DNA of 64,000 nt, taken from assembly GCA_022841345.1 (NCBI GenBank), contig JALHRR010000014.1, positions 1 through 64,000 of the forward strand, read 5' to 3'. Positions 48,887 to 58,246 of this stretch are shown here, one piece after another. The first letter of the stretch is position 1, and each line of letters opens with the position of its first letter. The translations under genes and the position numbers were made by a program. The notes below the pieces were generated by a model. It saw only the letters and a program-made list of their open reading frames with translations. It was not told where the DNA came from and searched no databases. The DNA comes from Saprospiraceae bacterium. GTDB taxonomy: Bacteria; Bacteroidota; Bacteroidia; Chitinophagales; Saprospiraceae.

Positions 48887-50272
48887 TTATCTCCACGGTA
48901 ATGAATTAACTTTTCTGCCCACCTTAAGGCCCAGGTCCATTGCAGCATCTGCATCCATTCTGAAATGCACACCAATGGGAATTCTCGAATAAGCATTCTC
49001 CTGTGCCATCTGGTAAAAACTATTAAATGACCTTGGTGTGCCTATAAACTCAGACCTTAATTCATGGCATTTATCTGTAATTGAATAATCATGTCCAAAT
49101 TCAGCAGTAAGTACTTCAGAAGCTGCAGCTCCAAATGTACCATGACCGGAAGGGTAAGTAGGAAATTGAGGGGTAAAATACTGACCTGAACCATCAGGAC
49201 ACATTATAGAATTCCAATCTGAATGTCCCATGGATCCTTTAATGTAATCGACTGGGCGAAGTAAATTGAATCGATACTTTTCACTCCAGCATCGAATGCC
49301 TGCATCACAGACTGCCATTCCAAGTTTAGCGGTAACTATTACAGCTTTGGCAAGATCAGCATCCTTTTCTTTCAATACCTGTACCGCTATTGCTTCCCAT
49401 CTTCCAGCTGGTGAAAAGGTTAATGCCGGACAGTCATCGCTCCAGAATTGTGCAATCCACTTGTCTTCATAGTTTTGACCTTGACGAATAAGATCTACTT
49501 TGTTTTCAGTTTCCAGAGCCTGGGCATAAAATTCACTTTTTACATCTGTGCTGAATGGAAGATGTGCTTTGCATTTGTCATCTGAAGAAGCTGCAAATGT
49601 TCTTACACTGCCCCAATAAGGTAAAAGTGCTTCTCCAAAATCCGGATAAGTGGGCTGCCATAATCCAGGTCCTTGCGGTGGTGCATAATTAGGGTCTCTT
49701 GGACGTAAATAACTCTCATGTCCTGCGAGATCAGTGCTTGACCATTCAAATACAGCTTCTGCAATATCTCTTCCCCAAACTATTGATGCATTATATACAT
49801 CCGGTGTTACATCTGACTCATAGAGTGCATTAAGTTGATTTTGAAGACTTAGGATTCTTGACACCTGGGCTGCTGGTGCTGTAGGGAATAATTTTTGTGC
49901 CATAGTAGTATATGCGCTATTCAACGCCAGTGGATAATGAATTTCTGCATTGCCAATTTTTGGCAATTGTAATCCAGGATAATGGCTTTCAAGAGATTTG
50001 TACCCGGGAATTCCGGAGACTACTGTTTCGTAAGCAGCAAGTCCTATATAACCGTAAGCTCTGGCAGCGACTGGTGGTAAATAACCGGGAGTAAATCGTT
50101 CTATTTCTAATAATAATTCATGCCATTCTACGACCACTTTGTTTTCAAATGAAGAAGCCAGTTCTTTAGTGGCTACTAAATCCGGCTCGTCCCGCTTACA
50201 TGATATCATTGTCATCAGTAAAAAAATAGATAAGAGGCCTGATTTTTTCAACAATTGTAATTTTAAAGACAT
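48887..50272 (-). CDS. Vanadium-dependent haloperoxidase / PAP2-like lipoprotein
   Basis: 461 residues. Lipobox MISC (Cys25), mostly helical. The active-site motifs of the vanadate-binding PAP2/haloperoxidase fold are in order: KYRFNLLRP (Lys332, Arg339), PSGH (Ser375 to His377) and YSRIPIGVHFRMDAD (Arg430, His436). These residues bind vanadate in haloperoxidases or phosphate in acid phosphatases; the sequence alone does not say which. Preceded after 27 bp by a small lipoprotein gene on the same strand. Periplasmic or outer-membrane anchored. Confidence 0.87.
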   Translation of the reverse strand: MSLKLQLLKKSGLLSIFLLMTMISCKRDEPDLVATKELASSFENKVVVEWHELLLEIERFTPGYLPPVAARAYGYIGLAAYETVVSGIPGYKSLESHYPGLQLPKIGNAEIHYPLALNSAYTTMAQKLFPTAPAAQVSRILSLQNQLNALYESDVTPDVYNASIVWGRDIAEAVFEWSSTDLAGHESYLRPRDPNYAPPQGPGLWQPTYPDFGEALLPYWGSVRTFAASSDDKCKAHLPFSTDVKSEFYAQALETENKVDLIRQGQNYEDKWIAQFWSDDCPALTFSPAGRWEAIAVQVLKEKDADLAKAVIVTAKLGMAVCDAGIRCWSEKYRFNLLRPVDYIKGSMGHSDWNSIMCPDGSGQYFTPQFPTYPSGHGTFGAAASEVLTAEFGHDYSITDKCHELRSEFIGTPRSFNSFYQMAQENAYSRIPIGVHFRMDADAAMDLGLKVGRKVNSLPWR

Positions 50273-50299
50273 AATACATTTTGGGGTTTGGTGATTTAA

Positions 50300-50797
50300 T
50301 TAGATGGATATTGTGAGATAGAGTAATCGAAATTTATTTGAATAACTTTTACTTGCTTCCTGATCATATTGGTGCACTTTTTCGAGAAACTTTATCTTCC
50401 TTTTTTCAAATTCTTGTTTTTCAATAGCCAGGGACCTGATTTGATCTGCCAGTATTTTATCTTGTTTACCTGCTTCATTTACCATTTTCTGGATATCCTT
50501 TTGTAATAACTGGAAGGACATGAACATACGAATATGATCAGCGTTTCGGGAGTTTAGAAAGATCTCCCTGTCCACTGGTGGAAAATCTTTTCGTAAGGAT
50601 GCTTCTATAATATTTGAGACATCATCCCAGAGACTATCGACACTGTTATTTAATGCATTATGCCGATGTTCCAGATCAATGGCTATTTTAATTAATGTAT
50701 GTGATTCATTCTCCCACTTTGATTTGTCATCCAACCCATTACATGCAAGAATCATAAGCGTAAATGAATAAATCAAAAATCGAAGAGAATATTTCAT
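50300..50797 (-). CDS. Lipoprotein of unknown function, co-transcribed with the haloperoxidase-like gene
   Basis: 165 residues with lipobox MILAC (Cys about 19) and an otherwise helical, charged body (for example EIFLNSRNADHIRMFMSFQLLQKDIQKMVNEAGKQ and KQEFEKRKIKFLEKVHQ) likely to form coiled coils. No family recognised. First gene of the operon that continues with the haloperoxidase-like protein, 27 bp downstream. Confidence 0.6.
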   Translation of the reverse strand: MKYSLRFLIYSFTLMILACNGLDDKSKWENESHTLIKIAIDLEHRHNALNNSVDSLWDDVSNIIEASLRKDFPPVDREIFLNSRNADHIRMFMSFQLLQKDIQKMVNEAGKQDKILADQIRSLAIEKQEFEKRKIKFLEKVHQYDQEASKSYSNKFRLLYLTISI

Positions 50798-51537
50798 ATT
50801 GCTGAGATTGAGAATTAACCATAAAGGTTTAAAGAAAAATTATTTCAAAGTTTGACAAATATCAATGAAGGTGATATTTCTTAAAACCCGAATCAAATAA
50901 CCTCATCATATACTTTTGCAGGCTCAGAAAAGTATCAAAAAAGGGTATAAAACTATAAAGCGAACCAAGACATCAAATCCCTTTTCTATACAATTTTACT
51001 GATCAGTACTGGAGCACCTGGGAACCAGTTCGTATGATCAACAACATGATCAGACCTTAAAGACTTCAATGATCTATTACACAAAATAATTTGTCACTGA
51101 GATTCAGTGGTTTTTGCACTTTTTCAATTAAGCATTAACAATGTAATCAATTGATATTCAATTCAAAGTGCTAATATGATTTAGCGACACTAGCCAATTA
51201 TATTGGATTTCTTGTTTTGTACTTTACTATTGTATGTCCAGTGTCAGACTTTTCCTGCTAATTTGAGTAATGTCATTTCCCCTGTATATCACCCTGACAA
51301 ACAATAATATCAATAATTTTATATATTTGATACTTGAACCCTACTAGCAAAACTGTAGATATCCAATTAACAATTCCCCTTTGAATTGCCCTGCTTTAAC
51401 TTGCCCAAACACTTTAGAGTTTTTAACTTGCAAAGTTGATTCTGAAAAAACTTTTCTTAAGGGCAGCCAGTTTAGAAAATTGGTTGTAAATAATTATGAA
51501 TGATTATTTACTAACTAAAATAGAGATAAATAAATGT
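50798..51537. other. Large intergenic region between divergent units
   Basis: Divergent spacer (minus-strand lipoprotein operon to the left, antiporter to the right). The only clear signal is the FNR-like box at 50852-50865. An in-frame ATG at 51496 lies before the chosen antiporter start. No gene supported in the rest. Confidence 0.4.
50852..50865 (-). promoter_or_regulatory. FNR/Crp-like operator
   Basis: TTGAC-AAAT-ATCAA is one mismatch from the FNR consensus TTGAT-N4-ATCAA. It lies 55 bp upstream of the lipoprotein start codon at 50797, a position suitable for activation of the haloperoxidase-like operon by the adjacent Crp/Fnr regulator. Confidence 0.5.
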
Positions 51538-53034
51538 ATGAATACACAAATTGAAATTATTTTATTAGTTGTATCTGTCCTGTTTTTCCTGAGCATTTTG
51601 GCAGGTAAAGCCAGTTCAAAATTTGGTATCCCGGCACTACTATTGTTCTTAGGTATTGGGATGTTATTTGGCAGTGATTTCCTTGGAATCCAATTTGAAA
51701 ATATTCAGTTGGCTAATATGATAGGAACTATTGCGCTCTGCATCATTCTTTTTTCGGGAGGATTGGATACAAGCATAACAGAGATACGTCCGATTATAGC
51801 TCAGGGTGTAGTGTTAGCGACTGTAGGAGTGTTTTTAACAGCAATTCTTACAGGGCTGGTTGTTTGGTGGATATTAGGTATGACCATGGCGTCAGCAGGT
51901 ATAGGTCTTATCACCTCAATACTATTGGCCTCGACGATGGCATCAACAGATTCTGCTTCCGTTTTTTCTATTCTTCGTTCGAAAGGTCTGCATTTAAAAA
52001 ACAATCTTCGACCTATGCTGGAGCTCGAAAGTGGAAGTAATGATCCTATGGCATACGTTCTGGTAATTTCTTTTATTAGCATAATCCAGCAAGATGCTCA
52101 GCCAAATTTTTGGTTGGTTGCTAGCCTATTATTATTTCAACTTGTGATTGGAGCCGCATTAGGTTTTATATTAGGAAAAATTGCGGTTAAAGTAATTAAT
52201 CGTATTGAAATTGGAAATGACTCCTTGTATCCAATTTTGCTTTTTGTTTTCTGCATTTTCATATTTTCAATTACCTATTTTGCAAAGGGAAATGGATTTC
52301 TTGCTGTTTACATTGGAGGTCTTGTTATTGGTAATTCAAAATTCGTTCATAAACGATCATCGCTAAACTTTTTTGATGGCTTAGCGTGGATGTCACAATT
52401 GCTCTTGTTCTTAACTTTAGGTTTACTTGTAAATCCCCGCGAAATATTGCCCATTCTTATTCCCGGTTTGATTATCAGCTTTTTAATGATATTTGTCACC
52501 CGTCCACTATCCGTCTTTTTGTGCTTGCTGCCATTCCGTAAAATGCAGGTCAAAGACAAAGTTTATGTGTCGTGGGTTGGATTGAGAGGAGCGGTCCCAA
52601 TTATTTTTGCCATTTTAACCCTTGTAGCGGATATACCCCATTCAAGATTGATTTTTAATATTGTGTTCCTCAGCACTTTGGTTTCGCTGTTAATCCAGGG
52701 AACTTCACTTGCCTTAGTAGCGCGATGGCTTAAGCTTGCTGAAACACCACGGAGAATTAGAAAAATGGATAGTTTTGATATTGATTTTTCTAATGATATT
52801 AAATCTGTGACATCGGAAATAGAGATTACAGCTAAAATGTTAGAAAATGGTAATCAACTGATGGATTTGTCTCTTCCGGATCAAACATTGGTTGTAATGA
52901 TAAAACGTGATGAGAATTATTTTGTGCCAACCGGCAAAACGATTTTGAAAGGAAAGGATAAAGTTCTAATAATTACAGATAATCATGAAGCTTTAATTGA
53001 AACTTATAAAAACCTAGGGCTTGAGAATGTATAA
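51538..53034 (+). CDS. CPA1-family cation/proton antiporter with RCK_C domain
   Basis: 498 residues from ATG 51538 (an in-frame ATG at 51496 would add 14 polar residues before the first helix). A dozen hydrophobic helices include SGGLDTSITEIRPI, the ion-binding region ASTDSASVFSILR, and ELESGSNDPMAYVL. A cytoplasmic TrkA/RCK_C domain (about 415-498: DLSLPDQTLVVMIKRDENYFVPTGKTIL) marks the K+/H+ antiporter (NhaP2/CvrA) type. Role: potassium or sodium extrusion and pH homeostasis in the inner membrane. Confidence 0.88.
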   Translation: MNTQIEIILLVVSVLFFLSILAGKASSKFGIPALLLFLGIGMLFGSDFLGIQFENIQLANMIGTIALCIILFSGGLDTSITEIRPIIAQGVVLATVGVFLTAILTGLVVWWILGMTMASAGIGLITSILLASTMASTDSASVFSILRSKGLHLKNNLRPMLELESGSNDPMAYVLVISFISIIQQDAQPNFWLVASLLLFQLVIGAALGFILGKIAVKVINRIEIGNDSLYPILLFVFCIFIFSITYFAKGNGFLAVYIGGLVIGNSKFVHKRSSLNFFDGLAWMSQLLLFLTLGLLVNPREILPILIPGLIISFLMIFVTRPLSVFLCLLPFRKMQVKDKVYVSWVGLRGAVPIIFAILTLVADIPHSRLIFNIVFLSTLVSLLIQGTSLALVARWLKLAETPRRIRKMDSFDIDFSNDIKSVTSEIEITAKMLENGNQLMDLSLPDQTLVVMIKRDENYFVPTGKTILKGKDKVLIITDNHEALIETYKNLGLENV

Positions 53035-53144
53035 TAAAAGTTAACCTTGTAGTCTACAACCAGTATTGTTTTAATAGCTATGCGGGTGAATTTGGAAAGT
53101 ACTATACCTTTTGATGCCGGTGAAGAGGATAATAATAAAAATAT

Positions 53145-53170
53145 AAAGCCGAAGATTGATCTTCGGCTTT
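53145..53170. terminator. Bidirectional terminator between antiporter and small basic gene
   Basis: AAAGCCGAAGAT and ATCTTCGGCTTT are perfect complements, with T-rich sequence on both sides (TTTACTTTTT on the plus strand and TTTATATTTTTATT on the minus strand). Serves the antiporter gene and the converging small ORF at 53216-53329. Confidence 0.75.
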
Positions 53171-53215
53171 ACTTTTTAAAAACACAAAAGGTGTTTACAA
53201 ATTCTGCAATAATTG

Positions 53216-53329
53216 CTACCTTTTACCTTTACGCTTCTGCATTTTTTGTTCCAGCTTTTTTTGAATTTTTTGTTGTTTCAATTCCTTTAAATCCTTAACT
53301 GGTTTCTTAAGACTTTTTACTTTTGACAT
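53216..53329 (-). CDS. Lysine-rich 37-residue protein
   Basis: An ATG at 53327-53329 opens a 37-codon minus-strand frame ending TAG (53216-53218). The product starts MSKVKSLKKPVKDLKELKQQ and continues with a Gln/Lys-rich helix ending RKGKR: more than a third Lys/Arg with a regular heptad-like pattern. A terminator follows 46 bp downstream in the proper orientation. Similar short basic proteins exist in Bacteroidota, but I cannot name a family. A nucleic-acid- or ribosome-binding role is a guess. Confidence 0.45.
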   Translation of the reverse strand: MSKVKSLKKPVKDLKELKQQKIQKKLEQKMQKRKGKR

Positions 53330-53729
53330 GATAATATATGAATTAATGTAGCAGTAATAGCCAAATAAGGGCTATTGCCAGTGATTAAATATTTTAATAA
53401 TGATAAATAGTATAAGCTGATTGGCTTGTATGTAAGGGCTTATTCTGCGAGAATTAGTAGTGGAACATGAATGAAGCCGACAAACCAGTAAGCACTCCCG
53501 CGGGTGCTTATAAATGCAGGAATATGATTTTTCTTTTAAGTATCAGGTATGAATTTCTACCATTAAAGATGTTTAAATACAGTTCATACATCTCAATGGA
53601 TAGAGAAGAAAAATAATCAGAAAATTTATTAATGAAATTCATAATATAATCAAATTCAACGACTAAGAATGGGCATGATCCCCGATATTCTGAGTTGTAC
53701 TAAGATACACAATTTTTTGATATGGCTTT
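53330..53729. other. Intergenic region
   Basis: No gene. A GC-rich near-palindrome AAGCACTCCCGCGGGTGCTT at about 53489-53508 stands out in AT-rich surroundings and may form a hairpin. Confidence 0.35.
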
Positions 53730-55340
53730 CTAATTACTCCAGCTCCCAATATTGCTTCGACCCCAGGCATTTGGGTTTGCATATTTGAAATCTAGCTTAT
53801 ACCGGTCTGGAATTTCTGATAAAAATGATCCGGTTTCATAGGAAGGAAATATTTCTTCATATGTCAGCATAGACTGAAACGAAATTCTTCTGTAAATATG
53901 AGAAAGCGTTATGTTTTCCATTTTATCCAGACCTGAAGCTCCTAGTAACTCAACAAAACTGTGAACAGTTGCTCTGTGAAAATTTGCAACCCTCTGTTTC
54001 TTGTCCTCAACCACGAGCCCTACAGAAAGCTTTGGATCTTGAGTCGCAACTCCCACAGGACATTTGTTAGTGTTGCACATTAGAGCCTGAATACATCCTA
54101 CCGCCATCATCATAGCTCTGGCTGAATAACATGCATCTGCTCCCAAAGCTATCGCACGAATTATATGGAAACCTGTTAATATTTTACCGGAAGCAATTAT
54201 TTTTATATGCAGTCGGATGTTAAGTCCATTGAGAATATTTTGAACAAAATCAAGCCCGTCTAAAAGTGGCGCACCTACATAATTTGAAAATTCCTGAGGT
54301 GCAGCTCCGGTACCTCCCTCTGCTCCGTCGACAGTAATAAAATCGGGATAAATATCCAAATCAATCATGGCTTTACATATTCCGATAAACTCACTTTTAT
54401 GGCCTATACATAATTTGAATCCAACAGGTTTACCATCAGAAAGCATTCGTAATTTATGAATAAATAACATTAACTCTTTCGGTGTACTAAAAGCTTTGTG
54501 AAAAGGTGGTGAAGCCACCAGCACATGAGGTTCTATATTCCTGATAGCTGCTATTTCCTCTGTGTTTTTAGATGCAGGTAAAATCCCTCCGTGTCCCGGT
54601 TTTGCACCTTGTGAAATTTTAATTTCAATCATTTTTACTTGAGGCAATAATGCTTTTTCCCGAAATAATTCAGGATGGAAATCACCATTATTTGTTCTGC
54701 AGCCAAAATAACCCGTGCCGATTTGCCAAATTAAATCACCCCCATGTTTTAAATGATATTTGCTCAAACCACCCTCACCTGTATTATGTGCAAATCCACC
54801 AATTTTTGCACCGGCGTTCATGGCTTCCACTGCATTCGAACTCAGTGAACCATAGCTCATTGCAGAAATATTGTATATACTACAGCTATATGGTTGACGG
54901 CAATCTTTGTTCCCAATTAAAATACGGGGATCTTTCTCCAATAAATTAAAGTCCTTAGGAGACATTGAATGACACACCCATTCATAGCCTTCAGAATATA
55001 CATCCAGTTGAGTACCAAACGGCATAGTGTCGTTTTGTTTTTTAGCACGTTGATAAATGGTCGATCGATCTATTCGATTTATCGGCTGCCCATCTGTATC
55101 TGATTCAATGAAGTACTGGTATATTTTTGGCCTCAGTTCTTCCATGACATACCTCAACCTTCCAACTATTGGATAAATTCTCGTGATAGAATGTTTTGTC
55201 TGGATCATATCATAATATCCTACACAGGATATCAGAAACACGGCTATGAATACAAAAACCCAGTATATATTTATAAAAATTGCTGCTCCCAGAGTTATTA
55301 AAAGACTTAGTGTAGAGATAGCCAAAAATATTTTTCTCAT
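53730..55340 (-). CDS. FMN-binding glutamate-synthase-family protein with membrane anchor
   Basis: 536 residues. Two N-terminal helices (about 5-43), then the central FMN/glutamate-synthase (Glu_synthase) barrel: SAMSYGSLSSNAVEAMNAGAKIGGFAHNTGEGGLS, IEIKISQGAKPGHGGILP, FITVDGAEGGTGAAPQEF and the Cys-containing CNTNKCPVGVATQDP (Fe-S-type cluster region). Membrane-anchored stand-alone relatives of GltB lacking the glutaminase domain are common in bacteria; their substrate is uncertain. Monocistronic. Confidence 0.88.
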   Translation of the reverse strand: MRKIFLAISTLSLLITLGAAIFINIYWVFVFIAVFLISCVGYYDMIQTKHSITRIYPIVGRLRYVMEELRPKIYQYFIESDTDGQPINRIDRSTIYQRAKKQNDTMPFGTQLDVYSEGYEWVCHSMSPKDFNLLEKDPRILIGNKDCRQPYSCSIYNISAMSYGSLSSNAVEAMNAGAKIGGFAHNTGEGGLSKYHLKHGGDLIWQIGTGYFGCRTNNGDFHPELFREKALLPQVKMIEIKISQGAKPGHGGILPASKNTEEIAAIRNIEPHVLVASPPFHKAFSTPKELMLFIHKLRMLSDGKPVGFKLCIGHKSEFIGICKAMIDLDIYPDFITVDGAEGGTGAAPQEFSNYVGAPLLDGLDFVQNILNGLNIRLHIKIIASGKILTGFHIIRAIALGADACYSARAMMMAVGCIQALMCNTNKCPVGVATQDPKLSVGLVVEDKKQRVANFHRATVHSFVELLGASGLDKMENITLSHIYRRISFQSMLTYEEIFPSYETGSFLSEIPDRYKLDFKYANPNAWGRSNIGSWSN

Positions 55341-56164
55341 TACTTATTATTATTATTAAACTCACAAGCAAAATGTCGTAAGTGATCAGCTTTCGTCGGG
55401 TGGAAAAATTAATTGAATGTTGTGTTTAATGCGAAATAGCTTTGGAGCTGGGTAACCAACTCAAAACGTCTTTCACCAAACTTAATATTCTAAATAGTTA
55501 AATGGAATATATGGAGAAACCCGGAAAAAATACTTTGGTTTTTTCCTGTATTCTTACTCTATGATAAGAGTTTCTCTAATCCCAATTGATGTGAAGTGTA
55601 TCCTCCGTGTGTATAATTATAGCCCGGAGGAAAAGTTGATGTAGGCTTTGCTGTGAGACAAATACTGTGCAGAATGTTTACTTGCCGGTTTCATATTTGG
55701 ATGAATTATATCCTTTAATTCTGAGTTATTATGATCACTCAATCAGCTTTAACAATAATACATCATAAATGTTGGCAGTTTGCATTTACATATGCATATA
55801 TGAGTATCAACAATGAATTTGTTGTTGTGTAAACCAGGAATGGTGATATGTTAAATAACAGAACCTTAGCACATCAGTTTTGTTCTTACCATTTTAATGC
55901 ACAACAAAGTTTTTCCTGGAAAATTTCCTTCACTCAAAATAGTAGAGAGTTAAAACAGAGAAACTTTCACCTACAATTAAATTATATCAGTTTATAATGA
56001 CCTTCAACTGTCCTATTCTAATTTTCAGCGCCATGCTGTCCTAATCTGAAAAGTTGCTTTCTGTATTCAACTTTTCAGTGTTGGATAGCATACATACACC
56101 ACTAGTTTCACTGGTGGTTTTTTTAATTTCCATATTTTATTTTTTAAAATCTAATCATACTATT
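55341..56164. other. Long intergenic region with weak coding remnants
   Basis: No intact gene. On the minus strand at about 55618-55740 a frame gives ELKDIIHPNMKPASKHSAQYL and ends at a stop, and a neighbouring frame continues with similarly protein-like text; this may be the decayed end of a gene. A plus-strand ATG at 56054 is in frame with the Rnk/GreA-like protein but adds an unrelated hydrophobic extension. Confidence 0.3.
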
Positions 56165-56575
56165 ATGAACAAGTTAATTATTAACCGCCTGGATTATGCG
56201 CGGATAAGAAAGAGTATTTCTGATGCCAAAAGCTTTCAATCAATGAATGATAGAGAAGCTCAAAAACTTTTGACAGAGTTGCATTCCGCGACAATTGTAG
56301 ATCCTGAAGCGATACCTTCTAATGTTGTTACCATGAACTCTATAGTGAAGCTGAGCTTCCTGAATAATAACAAACAAGTGCAATTTCAAATAGTGTATCC
56401 AGATCAGGCGAATTTTAAAGAGAATAAAATATCCATCTTTTCACCAATAGCAACAGCATTGATCGGATATAAAGTTGCTGATGAAATTGAGTGGATTGTT
56501 CCGGCGGGAATTACCAGAATTAAAATTGATGAGATTATTTATCAGCCGGAGGCAGCAGGACATTACACAGTTTGA
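56165..56575 (+). CDS. Rnk/GreA-like RNA-polymerase-binding protein
   Basis: 136 residues from ATG 56165, preferred over the upstream ATG 56054 because homology begins here. An N-terminal helical portion (LDYARIRKSISDAKS) is followed by the GreA/GreB C-terminal FKBP-like domain (about 52-128): NVVTMNSIVKLSFLNNNKQVQFQIVYP, IFSPIATALIGYKVADEIEWIVPAG. This matches regulators of nucleoside-diphosphate-kinase type (Rnk), which bind RNA polymerase without the long coiled coil of GreA. Confidence 0.8.
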   Translation: MNKLIINRLDYARIRKSISDAKSFQSMNDREAQKLLTELHSATIVDPEAIPSNVVTMNSIVKLSFLNNNKQVQFQIVYPDQANFKENKISIFSPIATALIGYKVADEIEWIVPAGITRIKIDEIIYQPEAAGHYTV

Positions 56576-56762
56576 TAATTGATAATAAACTTTCTATATA
56601 ACAATCTTGAATGGGGTACAAATTGTGCCTCATTCAATGTAATTCAACAGAATACTTTAAAAGAATCATTCAATTTTAGTAATTGAATTCCTGCTTCTAT
56701 TTTCATTCAAAATCTGACACTCAGCTTTTTCATTAGTTACCTTAAAAACTTAACTTTGAACA

Positions 56763-57593
56763 ATGGATCAACTTTTCAAAATATTTAAAGTAGGAAATGA
56801 TGAAGCCACTAAAATTAGTGCTTCTCCTGATGAACCACATAGCCACAACTTTGAAGAATTGATCATTGGAATGGAAGGTCAACTGGAACATTTTATTGAT
56901 TTCAATACTGCAATTTTGGATGCACCTCTCTTAAGTTTTGTTACAAAAGGAAAAATTCACCGGGCTATTCCAAAATTGAAAAATGGTAAATGTGATATGT
57001 GGGTAATTCGCTTTAGAAGTGAATTTATTCCCGAAACTACTTTTCAATTGTATGCCAACTTTCACAACCATGCGACTTTAAAAATGGAAGACGGAGCATG
57101 TTTTAAACGACTGGATGTTTTGGCTGCAATGATGAGTGAAGAGATGCAGCAGGAAAAACCTGACCTAGGTGTCGTCATGCATTTACTTAGTGCTCTGTTT
57201 ATCATGATAGAATCAGAAAGGAATAAGTTATCTCCTGTCACAAATGGTATAGAAATATCACAGAATACTACGCTGCAAAATTTCCTGAAAATTCTTGAAG
57301 AGAATTATCAGCGACCACTGGGAGTTGATTTTTACGCAGAAAAATTATTTATGTCTGCGAGGAACCTCAATTTGATTTGCAAAAACATTTTGCATCAAAC
57401 CGTTAGCGAAATTATTGAAACCCGAAAGCTCATTGAAGCAAAAAATCAATTGACCAAAACTGATAAGAATATTTCTGAAATTGGGTTTGATTTGGGCTAC
57501 ACGGAAAAAGCTTACTTCACTACTGTGTTTAAGAAACGAACCGGACAGACACCTTCCGAGTTTCGGGAGGAGATGAAAACAATCATTTCCTGA
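56763..57593 (+). CDS. AraC-family transcriptional regulator
   Basis: 276 residues. An N-terminal cupin-like sensor domain (about 20-120: PHSHNFEELIIGMEGQLEHFID) and two C-terminal helix-turn-helix units (about 190-272: FYAEKLFMSARNLNLICKNIL and ISEIGFDLGYTEKAYFTTVFKKRTGQTPSEFR). Directly precedes a same-strand cluster (YceI, SDR, OsmC, YgiD, Usp), which it probably controls. The inducer is not deducible. Confidence 0.9.
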   Translation: MDQLFKIFKVGNDEATKISASPDEPHSHNFEELIIGMEGQLEHFIDFNTAILDAPLLSFVTKGKIHRAIPKLKNGKCDMWVIRFRSEFIPETTFQLYANFHNHATLKMEDGACFKRLDVLAAMMSEEMQQEKPDLGVVMHLLSALFIMIESERNKLSPVTNGIEISQNTTLQNFLKILEENYQRPLGVDFYAEKLFMSARNLNLICKNILHQTVSEIIETRKLIEAKNQLTKTDKNISEIGFDLGYTEKAYFTTVFKKRTGQTPSEFREEMKTIIS

Positions 57594-57691
57594 TTTTACA
57601 ACTCTATGTCCGAATACTGATACCTCTTGCCCTGTAAATGATTGCATCTTTGTAATGTCAAACAAATCAATCATTTATAAATTAATTAGAA

Positions 57692-58240
57692 ATGGAATCA
57701 GCAACAAAAATAAGCAGTAAATGGGTTCTTGACCCGACACACAGTGAGCTTACTTTTAAGGTAAAGCACATGATGATTACCAATGTAAAAGGTGAATTCA
57801 AAGACTTCTCCATTGATATTGAAGGGGATGATATTTTTAAATCCAGAATCAGTGTTTTAATTGACGCTTCATCCTTGAATACCAATAGTGAGCAACGTGA
57901 TACGCATTTGAAATCTGCAGACTTCTTTGATGTTGAAAATAACAAAGAGTTAAGTTTCACAAGCACTTCCTTCAAACAAACATCTGATGATGATTACGAA
58001 TTAAAAGGTATACTTAACATCAAGGGAATAAATAAGGAAATCACTCTTACATCAGAATTTGGTGGGATCAGTAAAGATCCCTGGGGAAATGAAAAAGCAG
58101 GTTTTTCCATCAGTGGTAAAATCAATCGAAAGGATTGGGGCTTAAACTGGAACGCAGCTTTGGAAACAGGAGGAGTTTTAGTAAGTGAAGAAGTGAAAAT
58201 ATCAGCAGAAATACAATTTGTAAAACACTCTAAAATTTAA
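57692..58240 (+). CDS. YceI-family protein
   Basis: 182 residues, no signal peptide. YceI lipocalin-like barrel throughout: KWVLDPTHSELTFKVKHMMITNVKGEFKDF, RDTHLKSADFFDVENN, LNIKGINKEITL and NRKDWGLNWNAALETGGVLVSEEVKI. Family members bind polyisoprenoid or fatty-acid-like lipids; periplasmic members are stress-induced, and this one appears cytoplasmic. 6 bp before the SDR gene, forming an operon. Confidence 0.9.
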   Translation: MESATKISSKWVLDPTHSELTFKVKHMMITNVKGEFKDFSIDIEGDDIFKSRISVLIDASSLNTNSEQRDTHLKSADFFDVENNKELSFTSTSFKQTSDDDYELKGILNIKGINKEITLTSEFGGISKDPWGNEKAGFSISGKINRKDWGLNWNAALETGGVLVSEEVKISAEIQFVKHSKI

Positions 58241-58246
58241 TTAATC

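Noticed and set aside
53080-53298. 72-codon plus-strand frame after the antiporter
   Set aside because: It crosses the bidirectional terminator and is antisense to the better-supported lysine-rich ORF.
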